Positions 15,987 through 24,624 of a stretch of DNA of 64,000 nt are shown here, in pieces (position 1 is the first letter of the stretch; every line of letters begins with the position of its first letter). The notes under the pieces are model-generated. The model searched no databases, was not told the DNA's origin, and was given only the letters and a program-made list of their open reading frames with translations. The position numbers and the translations under genes are program-made. Origin of the DNA: Pedococcus dokdonensis (GTDB lineage: Bacteria; Actinomycetota; Actinomycetes; Actinomycetales; Dermatophilaceae); contig NZ_LT629711.1 of assembly GCF_900104525.1 (NCBI RefSeq), forward strand, positions 3,162,001-3,226,000. Direction: 5' to 3'.

Positions 15987-17945
15987 ATGGCAGGTATCCC
16001 CCCGGAGGAAGCCGAGCGCTTCCTCGTCACCGAGCGGATCGACTACGACGCCACCGACTGCCCGGTGCGCTACGAGGTGTGGCGGGAGTACGCGCTCAAG
16101 GGTCCGCAGGCCACACCGCACCTCCTCCTCGAACGAGCGGCGGAACGGCACGACCCCGACCAGCTGGGCGACGCCCACGCGACCAACCTCGGCCGGAGCA
16201 CCTCGGACCTGGCCCTGGAGGTCGCGCGGCGACTGACCACCGCCCGCGACAACCCGCTGCCGCCGCGGCAGGTGCAGAGCTCCGTGCGCGTGACGCGGCG
16301 GGACCCGGGTGGCGAGCCGCAGGCGTACGCGGCTGCCGGCTCCGCTCCCTCCCCGGGCGACCCCGGGCCGGCGGCGCAGACCCCCAACGAGCTCTCGACC
16401 GACGGTCCCGCCGACGCCGGGCCCGCCACCCGACCCCGCCCCGACGAGGCCCTCCCGCACTTCGGCGACTGGATCGTCATCCAGCCCAACCTGGTGGAGC
16501 TGATGACCGTCGTCCTGCCGCTCACCACCTGGGGACCGTTGCTCGAGCGTGGTCTGCGGATGTCCAACGACGAGCTGGCGAGCCTGATGGAACCACCCAC
16601 CTCCCACCAGGCGGTGACCGCCGAGGGGGACGTGCCGTCGCGCGGCGCGAACGTCGCGTGGCTCTTCCGCTTCCTCGCTCGGCTCCAGGGGTGGGACCCC
16701 GACCTGGCGAGCGAGCGCCGTCGGGGCGCGGAGTGGGTGCATCGCAACCTCGGCACCGACCTCCCCCAGGCGCCCGTCAACGCCGCCGGTCGGGCGGCAG
16801 GCGACGTCACCGGATACATCGCCTCGGTCAACCTCGACCGGCTGGTGACGACGGCCGTGTCGTTCTCGAGCCGCACGGTCAAGGCGGACGTGGCCCGCAA
16901 GGCCTTCCACATCGACTGCTCCCACCTCACCTGGGCAGTGATCGACTCCGGCATCGACGCCCGCCACCCCGCGTTCCAGGAGCGGGTCGAGCTGGAGGAC
17001 GGGACGACGCGGTTGCGCAGCCGGGTGGTCAAGACGCTCGACTTCACCGCGATCGAGATGTCCCAGTTCCGGGCCCTGCAGCGGGGCGACGACTTCATCA
17101 ACCGGTTGGAGGGTTCGATCGGGATGGAGCCGCCCGGAGGTGGCGGCTACCTCCCGCCAGCCAACAGCCATGGCACGCACGTGGCGGGGATCCTCGCCGG
17201 CGACTGGCGAAATGCCCACGAGCACAACGAAGTCCGTGGAGTCTGCCCGGACCTCAGGCTGTGGGACCTGCGCGTCGTCGGGGAGTCGGGCGAAGGACTC
17301 GAGTCCAGGCTGCTGATGGCCCTCCAGTACATCCGGGAGGTGAACGCCAAGGGGGGCGAGGCGTTGCAGGTGGCCGGGGTCAACGTGAGCCTCTCGGTGC
17401 CCTACAACGCGAGGGCTTACGCGTGCGGCTGGACCCCGGTCTGCCAGGAGGCCCGTCGGCTGGTCCGTTCCGGTGTCGTGGTCGTGGCGGCCGCGGGCAA
17501 CAGTGGCTTCGACACGTCGGACGGCGCGATCACCACTGGGGGCACGGGATTCCAGGGCGTCGGCATCACCGACCCGGGCAATGCGTCTGAGGTGATCACG
17601 GTCGGAGCCACCCACCGCTTCCAGCCCGACCGGTATGGCGCGAGCTTCTTCTCGAGCAAGGGCCCGACCGCCGACGGTCGCCCCAAGCCCGACCTCCTCG
17701 CGCCGGGGGAGGGCATCTACTCGGCAGTGGGACGGGACGGCTTCGGCGCCAAGGACGGCACCAGCCAGGCCGCTCCACACGTGTCGGGGGCGGCGGCCCT
17801 GCTGATCGGGCGGAACTCCGAGCTGATGGGGCAGCCGGAACGCGTGAAGGAGCTGCTGGTGTCGACCGCCACCGACCTGGGTCGGGACCGCAACTTCCAG
17901 GGCAGCGGCCTCCTGGACATCTTCCGGGCGCTCCAGGCGCTGTAG
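15987..17945 (+). CDS. S8 (subtilisin-family) serine protease without signal peptide
   Basis: 652 residues. The catalytic triad is visible as AVIDSGID (Asp320), NSHGTHVAG (His395) and GTSQAAPHVSG (Ser593, with Gln in place of the usual Met), and VVVVAAAGNSG supplies the oxyanion Asn. About 300 residues precede the protease domain, contain a Pro/Ala-rich stretch near residues 105-150 and show no secretion signal, so I expect a cytoplasmic enzyme. RBS GAGGAAGGG before ATG 15987. Cotranscribed with the preceding 168-residue protein and perhaps with the carbamoyltransferase 40 bases downstream. Confidence 0.9.
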   Translation: MAGIPPEEAERFLVTERIDYDATDCPVRYEVWREYALKGPQATPHLLLERAAERHDPDQLGDAHATNLGRSTSDLALEVARRLTTARDNPLPPRQVQSSVRVTRRDPGGEPQAYAAAGSAPSPGDPGPAAQTPNELSTDGPADAGPATRPRPDEALPHFGDWIVIQPNLVELMTVVLPLTTWGPLLERGLRMSNDELASLMEPPTSHQAVTAEGDVPSRGANVAWLFRFLARLQGWDPDLASERRRGAEWVHRNLGTDLPQAPVNAAGRAAGDVTGYIASVNLDRLVTTAVSFSSRTVKADVARKAFHIDCSHLTWAVIDSGIDARHPAFQERVELEDGTTRLRSRVVKTLDFTAIEMSQFRALQRGDDFINRLEGSIGMEPPGGGGYLPPANSHGTHVAGILAGDWRNAHEHNEVRGVCPDLRLWDLRVVGESGEGLESRLLMALQYIREVNAKGGEALQVAGVNVSLSVPYNARAYACGWTPVCQEARRLVRSGVVVVAAAGNSGFDTSDGAITTGGTGFQGVGITDPGNASEVITVGATHRFQPDRYGASFFSSKGPTADGRPKPDLLAPGEGIYSAVGRDGFGAKDGTSQAAPHVSGAAALLIGRNSELMGQPERVKELLVSTATDLGRDRNFQGSGLLDIFRALQAL

Positions 17946-17985
17946 GGGACTCGGGCGGGGGCACGGTGCGCGGGAGGGGACGTCG

Positions 17986-19620
17986 ATGACGCTGGTCCTC
18001 GGGGTCAACGGGCTGACCGGGCTGCACGACCGCCACGACCCGGGCGCCGCGCTGGTCGATGACGACGGCGTCGTGGCGGCAGTCGAGGAGGAGCGTCTCA
18101 ACCGGGTCAAGCGGGCGCCCGGCTACGCACCGGAGGGCAGCGTCCGCGAGGTGCTCGCGGTGGGCGGTGTCGAGCTCGACGCCGTCGACGTCGTCGCCTA
18201 TCCGTGGTCGCCGACCGCCATCGGCGAGACCGAGGCCGACGTGGCGACCCTGATCCGAGACTGGTGCCGACAGCTGGGCCGGACCCGACCACTCGAGGTC
18301 CGCTTCGTCGAGCACCATGCCGCGCACGCCTGGTGCGGGTTCGCCTTCGCGCCGCAGGCGGCTCGGGCCGGGTCGATGGGTTTCCTGGTCCTCGACGGGT
18401 CGGGCGAGACGACGTCGGGTGCTGCCTTCATCCTCGGGGACGCCGGGTTGTCCCGCCTCTGGAACCTGCGACAGAGCGCCTCACTCGGCGGCTACTACGA
18501 GGCCCTCACGCTGCACGTCGGGTTCGACCTCGGTGAGGAGGGCAAGACGATGGGCCTGGCGTCGTACGGCGCCCCCGCGGCCACCCTCGACCTCCCCCCG
18601 CTGCCCGACCTGCGGTTCGACGGCGGGCTCCCCACCCGGTCAGCCGACCCCGCGCTGTCGCCGTCCTCCTTCCGGGAGCTGCGGGCTCGCCTGCTGCAGG
18701 ACTTCCGGGACCGGTGCCCCCACGTGGGCACGTTCCAGGCGCGGGCCGACCTGGCGCTCGGTGCCGAGCGGCTCGTCGGCGAGCGCGTGCTGGCCTACGC
18801 GCGTGAGCTGCTGCCCCTGGTCGACACCCTCGTGCACAGCGGCGGCGTCGCCCTCAACTGCACGGTGAACGCCGAGCTCGCCAGGCTCTGCCGCGAGGCC
18901 GGCGTGCGCCTCGTCATACCTCCGTGCGCGAGCGACACCGGGGTGGCGCTGGGCGCCGCGGTGGCCGTCGCCGTCGAGCGCGGGCACCCGCCCGCGCCGA
19001 CCGGACCGTTCCTCGGGCGCAGCCACGACGGCGACTCCGTGGCCGAGGCAGCAGCGGCAGCGGGACTGGACGTCGAGGCGTGCACCGTCGACGACCTCGC
19101 TGCGGCCATCTCCGAGAGGTCGGCCCTGTGCGGCTGGTTCGAGGGGCGCAGCGAGGTCGGGCCACGGGCCCTCGGCCGGCGCAGCGTCCTCGCGCGTCCT
19201 GACGACCCCGCGGTGCGAGACCGCCTGAACCGCGTCAAGGGCCGGGAGGCGTGGCGGCCGCTCGCCCCGTCGCTGACCGCCGCCGAGTTCGACCGGTCGT
19301 TCCCGGGAGAGTCCCCGTCGCCGCACATGCTCATCGCCGCGCTGGCCACGCCCGAGGCCCGGGAGCGGCTCGCCGGTGTCGTGCACGTCGACGGCAGCGC
19401 CCGCGCCCAGGTGGTGGACGACGCCAGTCCCTACCTGCAGCTGATCCGGGCGTTGGGCGCCAGGAGTGGCTCCGAAGCCGTCACCTGCACGTCCTTCAAC
19501 CGCGCGGGCGAGCCGATGGTCTACACCCCTGCCGACGCCCTGCGGAGTGCGACCCGGATGGGGCTCGACCTGCTTGCCGGCCCCGGTTGGGGGATCCGGT
19601 TGCGCCGACCGGGCAGCTGA
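17986..19620 (+). CDS. Carbamoyltransferase, NodU/CmcH family
   Basis: 544 residues. N-terminal LVLGVNGLTGLHDRHDPGAALV and EEERLNRVKRAPGYAP match the TsaD-like half; VEHHAAHAWCGFAFAP holds the metal-binding His residues; GGVALNCTVNAEL, EVGPRALGRRSVLA and VTCTSFNRAGEPMV are family signatures. These enzymes transfer carbamoyl from carbamoyl phosphate to a hydroxyl of a sugar or natural product. GGGAGGGGA precedes ATG 17986. No biosynthetic cluster is nearby, so the acceptor is unknown. Confidence 0.92.
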   Translation: MTLVLGVNGLTGLHDRHDPGAALVDDDGVVAAVEEERLNRVKRAPGYAPEGSVREVLAVGGVELDAVDVVAYPWSPTAIGETEADVATLIRDWCRQLGRTRPLEVRFVEHHAAHAWCGFAFAPQAARAGSMGFLVLDGSGETTSGAAFILGDAGLSRLWNLRQSASLGGYYEALTLHVGFDLGEEGKTMGLASYGAPAATLDLPPLPDLRFDGGLPTRSADPALSPSSFRELRARLLQDFRDRCPHVGTFQARADLALGAERLVGERVLAYARELLPLVDTLVHSGGVALNCTVNAELARLCREAGVRLVIPPCASDTGVALGAAVAVAVERGHPPAPTGPFLGRSHDGDSVAEAAAAAGLDVEACTVDDLAAAISERSALCGWFEGRSEVGPRALGRRSVLARPDDPAVRDRLNRVKGREAWRPLAPSLTAAEFDRSFPGESPSPHMLIAALATPEARERLAGVVHVDGSARAQVVDDASPYLQLIRALGARSGSEAVTCTSFNRAGEPMVYTPADALRSATRMGLDLLAGPGWGIRLRRPGS

Positions 19621-19641
19621 CGGCGCCCGGGTGATCGACCG

Positions 19642-20313
19642 CTAGCCGGCCACGGTTTCGTCGAGCCGCTCGACGGCCGAGGTGCCGTCGAGGACGAGAC
19701 GCCCCGCAGTCCGCCACGACCAGCGCCGGTCCTCACGCCGCAGCAGGACCAGGGTCAGCGTCGGTGGTTGCATCACGAGGGTGGGGTGCGGCACGGTGGC
19801 CAGCCGGGCGACCACCTCGTAGGCCGGCACGTCGCCGTTGGCGTACGCGATGCTGATGTGCGGGTCGAAGCCGTTGGACGGCTCGGGCAGCTTGTGCAGC
19901 GGACGGTCGCCGAGGACGGTCGTGGCCGCCTCGAGGATGAGCCGCCGCACGTCCACCAACGGCTGGGCAGGACGCAGGGGCAGGTAGATCGCGTCGGTGT
20001 CGAGCTCGGGTGCCTCGAGGGTCATCGGCGGGAAGGCGACGCCCTCGAGGGCGCCGGCCACGTGGTCGAAGATCCGGTGCGCCGTCTCGGAGTCCATCTG
20101 CGCGGCGAAGTCGAGGCCGTGGATGGTGGCGTGTAGCCACTCCTGGAGGATCAGGTCGAGGTGCTCGAAGCCGACCATCGAGTCCTGGTAGGAGCGGATC
20201 AGCGCGTGCGCCGACGGGTCGTCGGGGATGGTGAGGTAGAAGGTCCAGAGCTCACGGCCCGGGCCCCAGTGGGGCGAGTCGGTCCAGTGGTTGACCAGGT
20301 GGGTGAGCGTCAA
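19642..20313 (-). CDS. 2'-5' RNA ligase/cyclic phosphodiesterase-like protein
   Basis: 223 residues with the two histidine motifs of the 2H superfamily: HATIHG (H-x-T) near residue 62 and HISIAY (H-x-S) near residue 153. The start is TTG at 20313, supported by GGGAG seven bases upstream; no ATG or GTG with an RBS precedes it. Members hydrolyse or ligate 2',5' or cyclic phosphate bonds in RNA or small nucleotides. Divergent from the PCD-VOC gene; the 167-base gap carries two GGTGnCACC-like short palindromes (20347-20357, 20364-20372). Confidence 0.82.
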   Translation of the reverse strand: MTLTHLVNHWTDSPHWGPGRELWTFYLTIPDDPSAHALIRSYQDSMVGFEHLDLILQEWLHATIHGLDFAAQMDSETAHRIFDHVAGALEGVAFPPMTLEAPELDTDAIYLPLRPAQPLVDVRRLILEAATTVLGDRPLHKLPEPSNGFDPHISIAYANGDVPAYEVVARLATVPHPTLVMQPPTLTLVLLRREDRRWSWRTAGRLVLDGTSAVERLDETVAG

Positions 20314-20480
20314 CGCTGGGCTCCCGCAGAGGGGCCTCGATGTCCCGGTGTCACACCGAAAATGGTGGCACCCGGAGGGGCAAAGAGCACTGCCACACGC
20401 CGGATGCGCGGCAAACTCGCGGTGAACGGGCGACGACCAGCCCCCTCCCCGTGGCCGGATCGCGGATAGTGTCCCGGGGC

Positions 20481-21200
20481 ATGGACATGCTGAGTGGCGA
20501 GCAGATCACCGGGGCGGCGCTGACCGACTGGCGCAAGCTGGCGCAGGGGCTGCACGCCCGCTACCTGGTGGACGACTTCGGGGCCGGGGCGCGCTTCCTC
20601 GTCGCCGTGGCCGAGGCGGGCGACGCGGTCGGCCACCACCCGCGCGTCACCATGGGCTCGGGGCACGTCGACCTCAAGCTGACCAGTGCGGATGCGGTCT
20701 ACCGCGAGGACGACGGCACCGAGCACATCGTCGAGTGGGTGACCCAGCAGGACGTCGACCTCGCGCGCCGGATCACCGAGGTCGCGGCCGACCTCGGGCT
20801 CGAGGCCGACCCGTCGTCGGTCGCGGTGATCGAGCTCGGCCTCGACACCGCGGACTCGGCGACGATCGCCCCGGTGTGGGCGGCGCTGCTGACCGGCGAC
20901 GCCGAGGCCCAGGGCAGGGGCACGCCGGGCGACGAGGTGCGCGACGCCACCGGTCGGGTGCCGAACCTGTGGTTCGGCGACGACGTCCCGGCTGGGGATG
21001 GTGCCGCTCCAGCTCCGGCACAGCGGTTCCACGTGGAGGTCTACGTGGCGCCCGAGGTGGCCGAGCGGCGGATCGCTGCCGCGGTGGCCGCGGGTGGCAC
21101 GGTCGTCGACGACTCCGAGTCGCCGTCGCTCACCGTGATCGCCGACCAGGAGGGCAACCGCGGCGTGCTCTGTGTCGCGCAGGCGCCGCCGCAGGACTGA
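20481..21200 (+). CDS. Pterin carbinolamine dehydratase fused to VOC domain
   Basis: 239 residues. Residues 1-110 fit 4a-hydroxytetrahydrobiopterin dehydratase: MLSGEQITGAALTDWRKL and AGDAVGHHPRVTMGSGHVDL, where the H-H-P catalytic centre is intact. Residues 110-239 form a glyoxalase-like VOC half (RFHVEVYVAPEVAERRIAAA). ATG 20481 is preceded by TAGTGT eight bases upstream, so the message probably has almost no leader. Role in pterin recycling is inferred; the VOC half may be regulatory. Confidence 0.85.
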   Translation: MDMLSGEQITGAALTDWRKLAQGLHARYLVDDFGAGARFLVAVAEAGDAVGHHPRVTMGSGHVDLKLTSADAVYREDDGTEHIVEWVTQQDVDLARRITEVAADLGLEADPSSVAVIELGLDTADSATIAPVWAALLTGDAEAQGRGTPGDEVRDATGRVPNLWFGDDVPAGDGAAPAPAQRFHVEVYVAPEVAERRIAAAVAAGGTVVDDSESPSLTVIADQEGNRGVLCVAQAPPQD

Positions 21201-21345
21201 CTGAGCCGACCAGCAGGATGCCGGCTGCCGGCTCCCGCAGGTGGAGGACATCGACGACCTGCGGCGGGCCGAGCCGTGCGTTGGCGAGGGCTGTCACCGT
21301 GGGGATGGCAGCTCGCAGGGAGCTGGGTGACAGGAGCGTCCCACC

Positions 21346-21555
21346 ATGACGAGATATGTTGCGCGGCATCGGGTCCACGCCGGTCGGCACCGCGGCTACG
21401 CCGGACGGCACCTGCGACCGAGCGACCCGCCGGACCTGCCGGTGAACGGCCCCTCGACCGCCCTGGCTCCCGTGGCTCCTTCCGCTTCCGCGCCGGCGAG
21501 CTTGTTCGGGCCGCCGGCTCTGGCCCGGCCGGTCGAGGTGCACCAGTTCGACTGA
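21346..21555 (+). CDS. Possible small protein, 69 residues
   Basis: MTRYVARHRVHAGRHRGYAG then a Pro/Ala-rich tail. Rich in Arg and His at the N-terminus; AGGAG lies 12 bases before the ATG. No homology recognised and composition could reflect non-coding G+C-rich DNA. The adjoining 145 bases upstream show nothing else. Confidence 0.3.
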   Translation: MTRYVARHRVHAGRHRGYAGRHLRPSDPPDLPVNGPSTALAPVAPSASAPASLFGPPALARPVEVHQFD

Positions 21556-21571
21556 CGCCGGGGCCGGCATA

Positions 21572-21616
21572 CTTGCCAAACTGGAAAGTAGACGTCATGC
21601 TTTCCAACATGGAAAG
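21572..21616 (+). promoter_or_regulatory. Two tandem operators for the winged-helix regulator
   Basis: Two 17-bp inverted repeats of the same 7-3-7 design: CTTgCCA-AAC-TGGAAAG (21572-21588, one mismatch) and CTTTCCA-ACA-TGGAAAG (21600-21616, perfect), centres 28 bases apart. The first overlaps the end of a -10-like CATACT (21568-21573) and the expected start site; the second covers the start-codon region of the first gene. Both would be bound by the regulator encoded second in the operon (22169). Confidence 0.75.
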
Positions 21617-22169
21617 TTCATTGCGACCCGAGCCCGAGGACCCGCGCTCCGCACTGGCCGCAGCCGACCAGGCGCGCGAGCGCCTGGCAGCCGCCCTGCG
21701 GCTGCCGACCGGGCTGTTCCCCGCGCTGGCAGTCGCGGTCGCGGTGCAGGTGGGTGCCGCGGCATACGGGATCGCCGACCAGAGCACGAGCGGACTGGCC
21801 ATCGCGCTGGGAGGTGCTGCTCTCTTCCTGGCCACAGCTGCAGTGCTGCTCACCAGGTTCCGGAATGCCAACGGCGTCCGGGTGGACGGCCTGGCCAGCA
21901 CGATCATCCTCGGCACCGGCACGGTGTCGACCTCCGTCTACCTGGCCACCTTCGCGGCGGCGACGTGGGCAGCCTTCGAGGCGCAGTGGTGGCTCGTGGC
22001 GCTCGCCGCGGCCGCAGGCGGAGCCGCCTACTCCTTCAGCGCACACCTGTGGTGGCGCGCCTACCGCGACGACCCGGCCTCCCGTGCGGGAGGCGCCTCC
22101 CCGCGGCTGCTCGCTGCCCTCGCCGTCGTCGCGTGCCTCGGCGCCGTCGCCCTGGTGGTCGGCAGCTGA
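21597..22169 (+). CDS. Four-helix membrane protein in winged-helix operon
   Basis: 190 residues. A charged N-terminus is followed by four hydrophobic segments, the first around LFPALAVAVAVQVGAAAYGI. ATG 21597 has GGAAAG eight bases upstream; ATG 21609 is an alternative inside the second operator. Function unknown, but the pairing of a small membrane protein with a MarR/PadR-like winged-helix protein is common in actinobacteria. Stop overlaps the next start (TGATG). Confidence 0.8.
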   Translation: MLSNMESSLRPEPEDPRSALAAADQARERLAAALRLPTGLFPALAVAVAVQVGAAAYGIADQSTSGLAIALGGAALFLATAAVLLTRFRNANGVRVDGLASTIILGTGTVSTSVYLATFAAATWAAFEAQWWLVALAAAAGGAAYSFSAHLWWRAYRDDPASRAGGASPRLLAALAVVACLGAVALVVGS

Positions 22170-22456
22170 TGGCGGGGTTGGACCCGTTGATCCACGCGCC
22201 GGCCAGGCTGCAGGTGATGACCACGCTCTCGGCCGTGTCGGAGGCGGAGTTCGCCACCCTGCGCGAGGCTCTCGAGGTGAGCGACTCGGTGCTGTCCAAG
22301 CACCTTTCGGCGCTCGCCGCGGCCGGCTACGTGCGGCTGCGCAAGGGAGCCCTGTCCGGCCGTCGCACCACCTGGATCTCCATGACCGGCAACGGTCGCA
22401 AGGCGCTGCGCGGCCACGTCACGGCACTGCGCCAGATGATCGACCTGGTCGACTGA
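22169..22456 (+). CDS. Winged-helix transcriptional regulator (MarR/ArsR-like)
   Basis: 95 residues. VSEAEFATLREALEVSDSVLSKHLSALAAAGYVRLRKG is a helix-turn-helix with recognition helix SDSVLSKHLSAL; the wing is SGRRTTWISMTGNGRKAL. It probably represses its own operon through the two TGGAAAG palindromes upstream. It abuts the convergent mraY gene with no bases between stop codons. Confidence 0.9.
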   Translation: MAGLDPLIHAPARLQVMTTLSAVSEAEFATLREALEVSDSVLSKHLSALAAAGYVRLRKGALSGRRTTWISMTGNGRKALRGHVTALRQMIDLVD

Positions 22457-23569
22457 CTACTGGTAGCCGATCCACTCGGAGTAGAAGAGCGCGAGACCGC
22501 CCCCGACGCAGATGCCCGCGATGATCCAGAAGCGGGTGACGATGGTGACCTCGGACCACCCCACCAGCTCGAAGTGGTGGTGGATCGGGGCGATCCGGAA
22601 GACCCGCTTGCCGCGCAGCCTGAAGCTGGCGACCTGGATGATGACCGACCCGGTCACCATCACGAAGAGGCCGCCCAGGATGACGAGCAGCAGCTGGGTG
22701 TGGGTGAGGATCGCCAGTCCGGCCAGGGCCGCGCCGAGGGACAGCGAACCGGTGTCTCCCATGATGATCTGGGCCGGCGAGGTGTTCCACCACAGGAACC
22801 CGAAGCAGGCGCCGGCGATCGCGCACGACACCACGGCCAGGTCGAGGGCGTCGGGCACGTCGTAGCAGCTGACCCCGGGCGCGACCTCACAGCCCTGGTT
22901 GAACTGCCACATGCTGATCATCGTGTAGGCGCCGAACACCATCACGGAGGCGCCGGTCGCGAGGCCGTCGAGACCGTCGGTGATGTTCACGCCGTTCGAG
23001 GCGCCCGCGACCAGCAGGTAGGCCCAGCCGACGAAGAGGATCCCTCCCACCACCGGCCCGGCGAAGGCGAGGTCGACAGGCGTGTCACGCACGAACGAGA
23101 TCGCCGTCGACGCGGGAGCGCGGCCGCCGTCGCCCTTGACCAGCAGTGCGGCGAGGGCGAACGCGACGGTCACGATGGACTGGCCGGCCAGCTTCTGCTT
23201 CGAGGTGAGACCGAGGCTGCGCTCCTTGTGGATCTTGATGTAGTCGTCGAGGAAGCCCACGAACCCCATGCCCACGAACAGGAAGAGCAGGAGCAGTGCG
23301 CTCAGTGACACCCGGCCCGGGCTGGTGTCGAGCAGGCCGGTGGCCGCCAGTCCCACGAGCGCGAGGTGCGAGCCGAAGTAGCCCACCAGCGCCGCCCCGA
23401 TGATCACGACTCCGCCCATGGTGGGCTTGCCCCGCTTGACCTGGTGGTGGGCCAGGTCGTCGTGGATGAACTGGCCCCACCTGCGTCGCACCAGGAACCT
23501 GATGGACGGCCGCGTGCACAGCAGGGCCAGGGCCATCGCGATACCGCCCGCGAGCGCGACGTTGACCAT
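22457..23569 (-). CDS. mraY: Phospho-N-acetylmuramoyl-pentapeptide transferase
   Basis: 370 residues, ten or so membrane helices. Family signatures are KRGKPTMGG, FVGFLDDYIKIHKERSLGL (the D-D-Y motif), NITDGLDGLATGASV and the C-terminal APIHHHFELVGWSEV (HHHFE). It transfers phospho-MurNAc-pentapeptide to undecaprenyl phosphate to form lipid I. All catalytic Asp and His residues appear intact. AAGGA precedes ATG 23569. Unusually it is alone and not flanked by murF, murD or ftsW, so it is either a relocated gene or a second copy. Confidence 0.93.
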   Translation of the reverse strand: MVNVALAGGIAMALALLCTRPSIRFLVRRRWGQFIHDDLAHHQVKRGKPTMGGVVIIGAALVGYFGSHLALVGLAATGLLDTSPGRVSLSALLLLFLFVGMGFVGFLDDYIKIHKERSLGLTSKQKLAGQSIVTVAFALAALLVKGDGGRAPASTAISFVRDTPVDLAFAGPVVGGILFVGWAYLLVAGASNGVNITDGLDGLATGASVMVFGAYTMISMWQFNQGCEVAPGVSCYDVPDALDLAVVSCAIAGACFGFLWWNTSPAQIIMGDTGSLSLGAALAGLAILTHTQLLLVILGGLFVMVTGSVIIQVASFRLRGKRVFRIAPIHHHFELVGWSEVTIVTRFWIIAGICVGGGLALFYSEWIGYQ

Positions 23570-23704
23570 CGGGTGTCCTTGCAGCCTTCCTGCGTCGGTG
23601 GGGGAATGCGCCCTGCGCGCGACTCCTCAGCCCCCCGAGCAGCCGGTCCACGGTATGCCGTGTGGCTGGGGTCCGGGGGGACCCTCACCCCGGGTGTCGC
23701 CCCC

Positions 23705-23776
23705 CGCCCGTCCGGCGGGCGAGCGACCCGCCCGTCCGGCGGGCGACCGACCCGCCCGCTCGGCGGGCGACGGACC
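23705..23776. repeat. 24-bp tandem repeat, three copies, hairpin-forming
   Basis: Three consecutive 24-base units start CGCCCG, each holding CGCCCG(TC/CT)CGGCGGGCG, which folds on itself. They sit in the 350-base gap between the mraY start and the next gene; nothing else recognisable is in that gap. Could be terminator-like or a slipped-strand expansion. Confidence 0.7.
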
Positions 23777-23920
23777 CGTCCACCTGTGTGACGTAAGGCA
23801 ATCGCCCTAGAGACGGTCATCCGTTCGTCGGTGAAGGTCGGCCCATTGCCCGATCACGAGGACCGCCACGGAGGCGTTCCATGGAAGCTGCACCGACATT
23901 CACCAGGAGAGGTGAGCCAG

Positions 23921-24196
23921 ATGTTCGACTCGACACCCGGTCAGTCCGACAGCCCCGTGGCTGCCTGCACGGTCGATGCGGTGCACCGGCGCGACCACCA
24001 CCACGTCGGCGAGGAGAGCTGCCACCCGCACCGGGTCGAGGTCGTCCACCTCGGCCACCGCGCCATCGCGGTCTGCCACGACTGCGGCCAGGACTCCGGC
24101 TTCATCCCCGAGCGAGATGCCGACCAGCTGGCCACCGAGCACCGCACCGAGACGGCCACCGCCGACCCGTCGAGCTTCATGCCCCACGTCGCCTGA
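23921..24196 (+). CDS. Small Cys/His-rich protein, 91 residues
   Basis: MFDSTPGQSDSPVAACTVDA then RRDHHHVGEESCHPHRVEV and AVCHDCGQDSGFIPERDADQ. Four Cys with clustered His, including C-H-D-C, suggest one zinc site. GGAGAGG precedes the ATG. No known family recognised. It is convergent with the MAPEG gene (20-base gap). Confidence 0.72.
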   Translation: MFDSTPGQSDSPVAACTVDAVHRRDHHHVGEESCHPHRVEVVHLGHRAIAVCHDCGQDSGFIPERDADQLATEHRTETATADPSSFMPHVA

Positions 24197-24216
24197 CGGA
24201 CCTTCGGCCCCCACTC

Positions 24217-24624
24217 CTAGACCGCGGCGACCCCGGCGACTCCGGCGGTGACCGCGAGGGCCAGGCCGAAGGCGTAGGTTCCCATCGCACCGGTCATGCG
24301 TGGCGCGTTCTCGGAGGCGAGGGTCTCGCTGCGCAGCATCGAGATCGCGTGCAGGAGGCGGGACGCAGTGGCCAGCACGATGAGGACCTGGGCCCACGGA
24401 GTCGGGGACAACCAGCCGACGAGCAGGAACAGCGCGATCAGCGTGGGCACGTACTCGGTGGCGTTGCCGTGGGCGCGCTGGGCGATCAGCAGACGGTCGG
24501 CCGGGTCCGTCGGCATCTGGCTGCCGCCCCGCTTGGCCGCGTAGCCGCGGTTCATCGAGACGTTGAAGCCGAGCACGAAGATCGACGCGGCCAGGACGGC
24601 CGAGCAGACGATGGCTGTGGTCAT
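24217..24624 (-). CDS. MAPEG-family membrane protein
   Basis: 135 residues with four helices; NRGYAAKRGGSQMPTDPADR and RAHGNATEYVPTLIALFLL (the conserved R-A-H-x-N-x-x-E) are MAPEG hallmarks. The family includes microsomal glutathione transferases, and this gene overlaps gshB by four bases, so glutathione-dependent detoxification or peroxide reduction is a reasonable inference. Third gene of the operon. Confidence 0.88.
   Translation of the reverse strand: MTTAIVCSAVLAASIFVLGFNVSMNRGYAAKRGGSQMPTDPADRLLIAQRAHGNATEYVPTLIALFLLVGWLSPTPWAQVLIVLATASRLLHAISMLRSETLASENAPRMTGAMGTYAFGLALAVTAGVAGVAAV

Noticed and set aside
15864..18110. Minus-strand frame of 748 codons opposite the subtilase
   Set aside because: The plus strand encodes the intact catalytic triad; the opposite frame has no recognisable domain.
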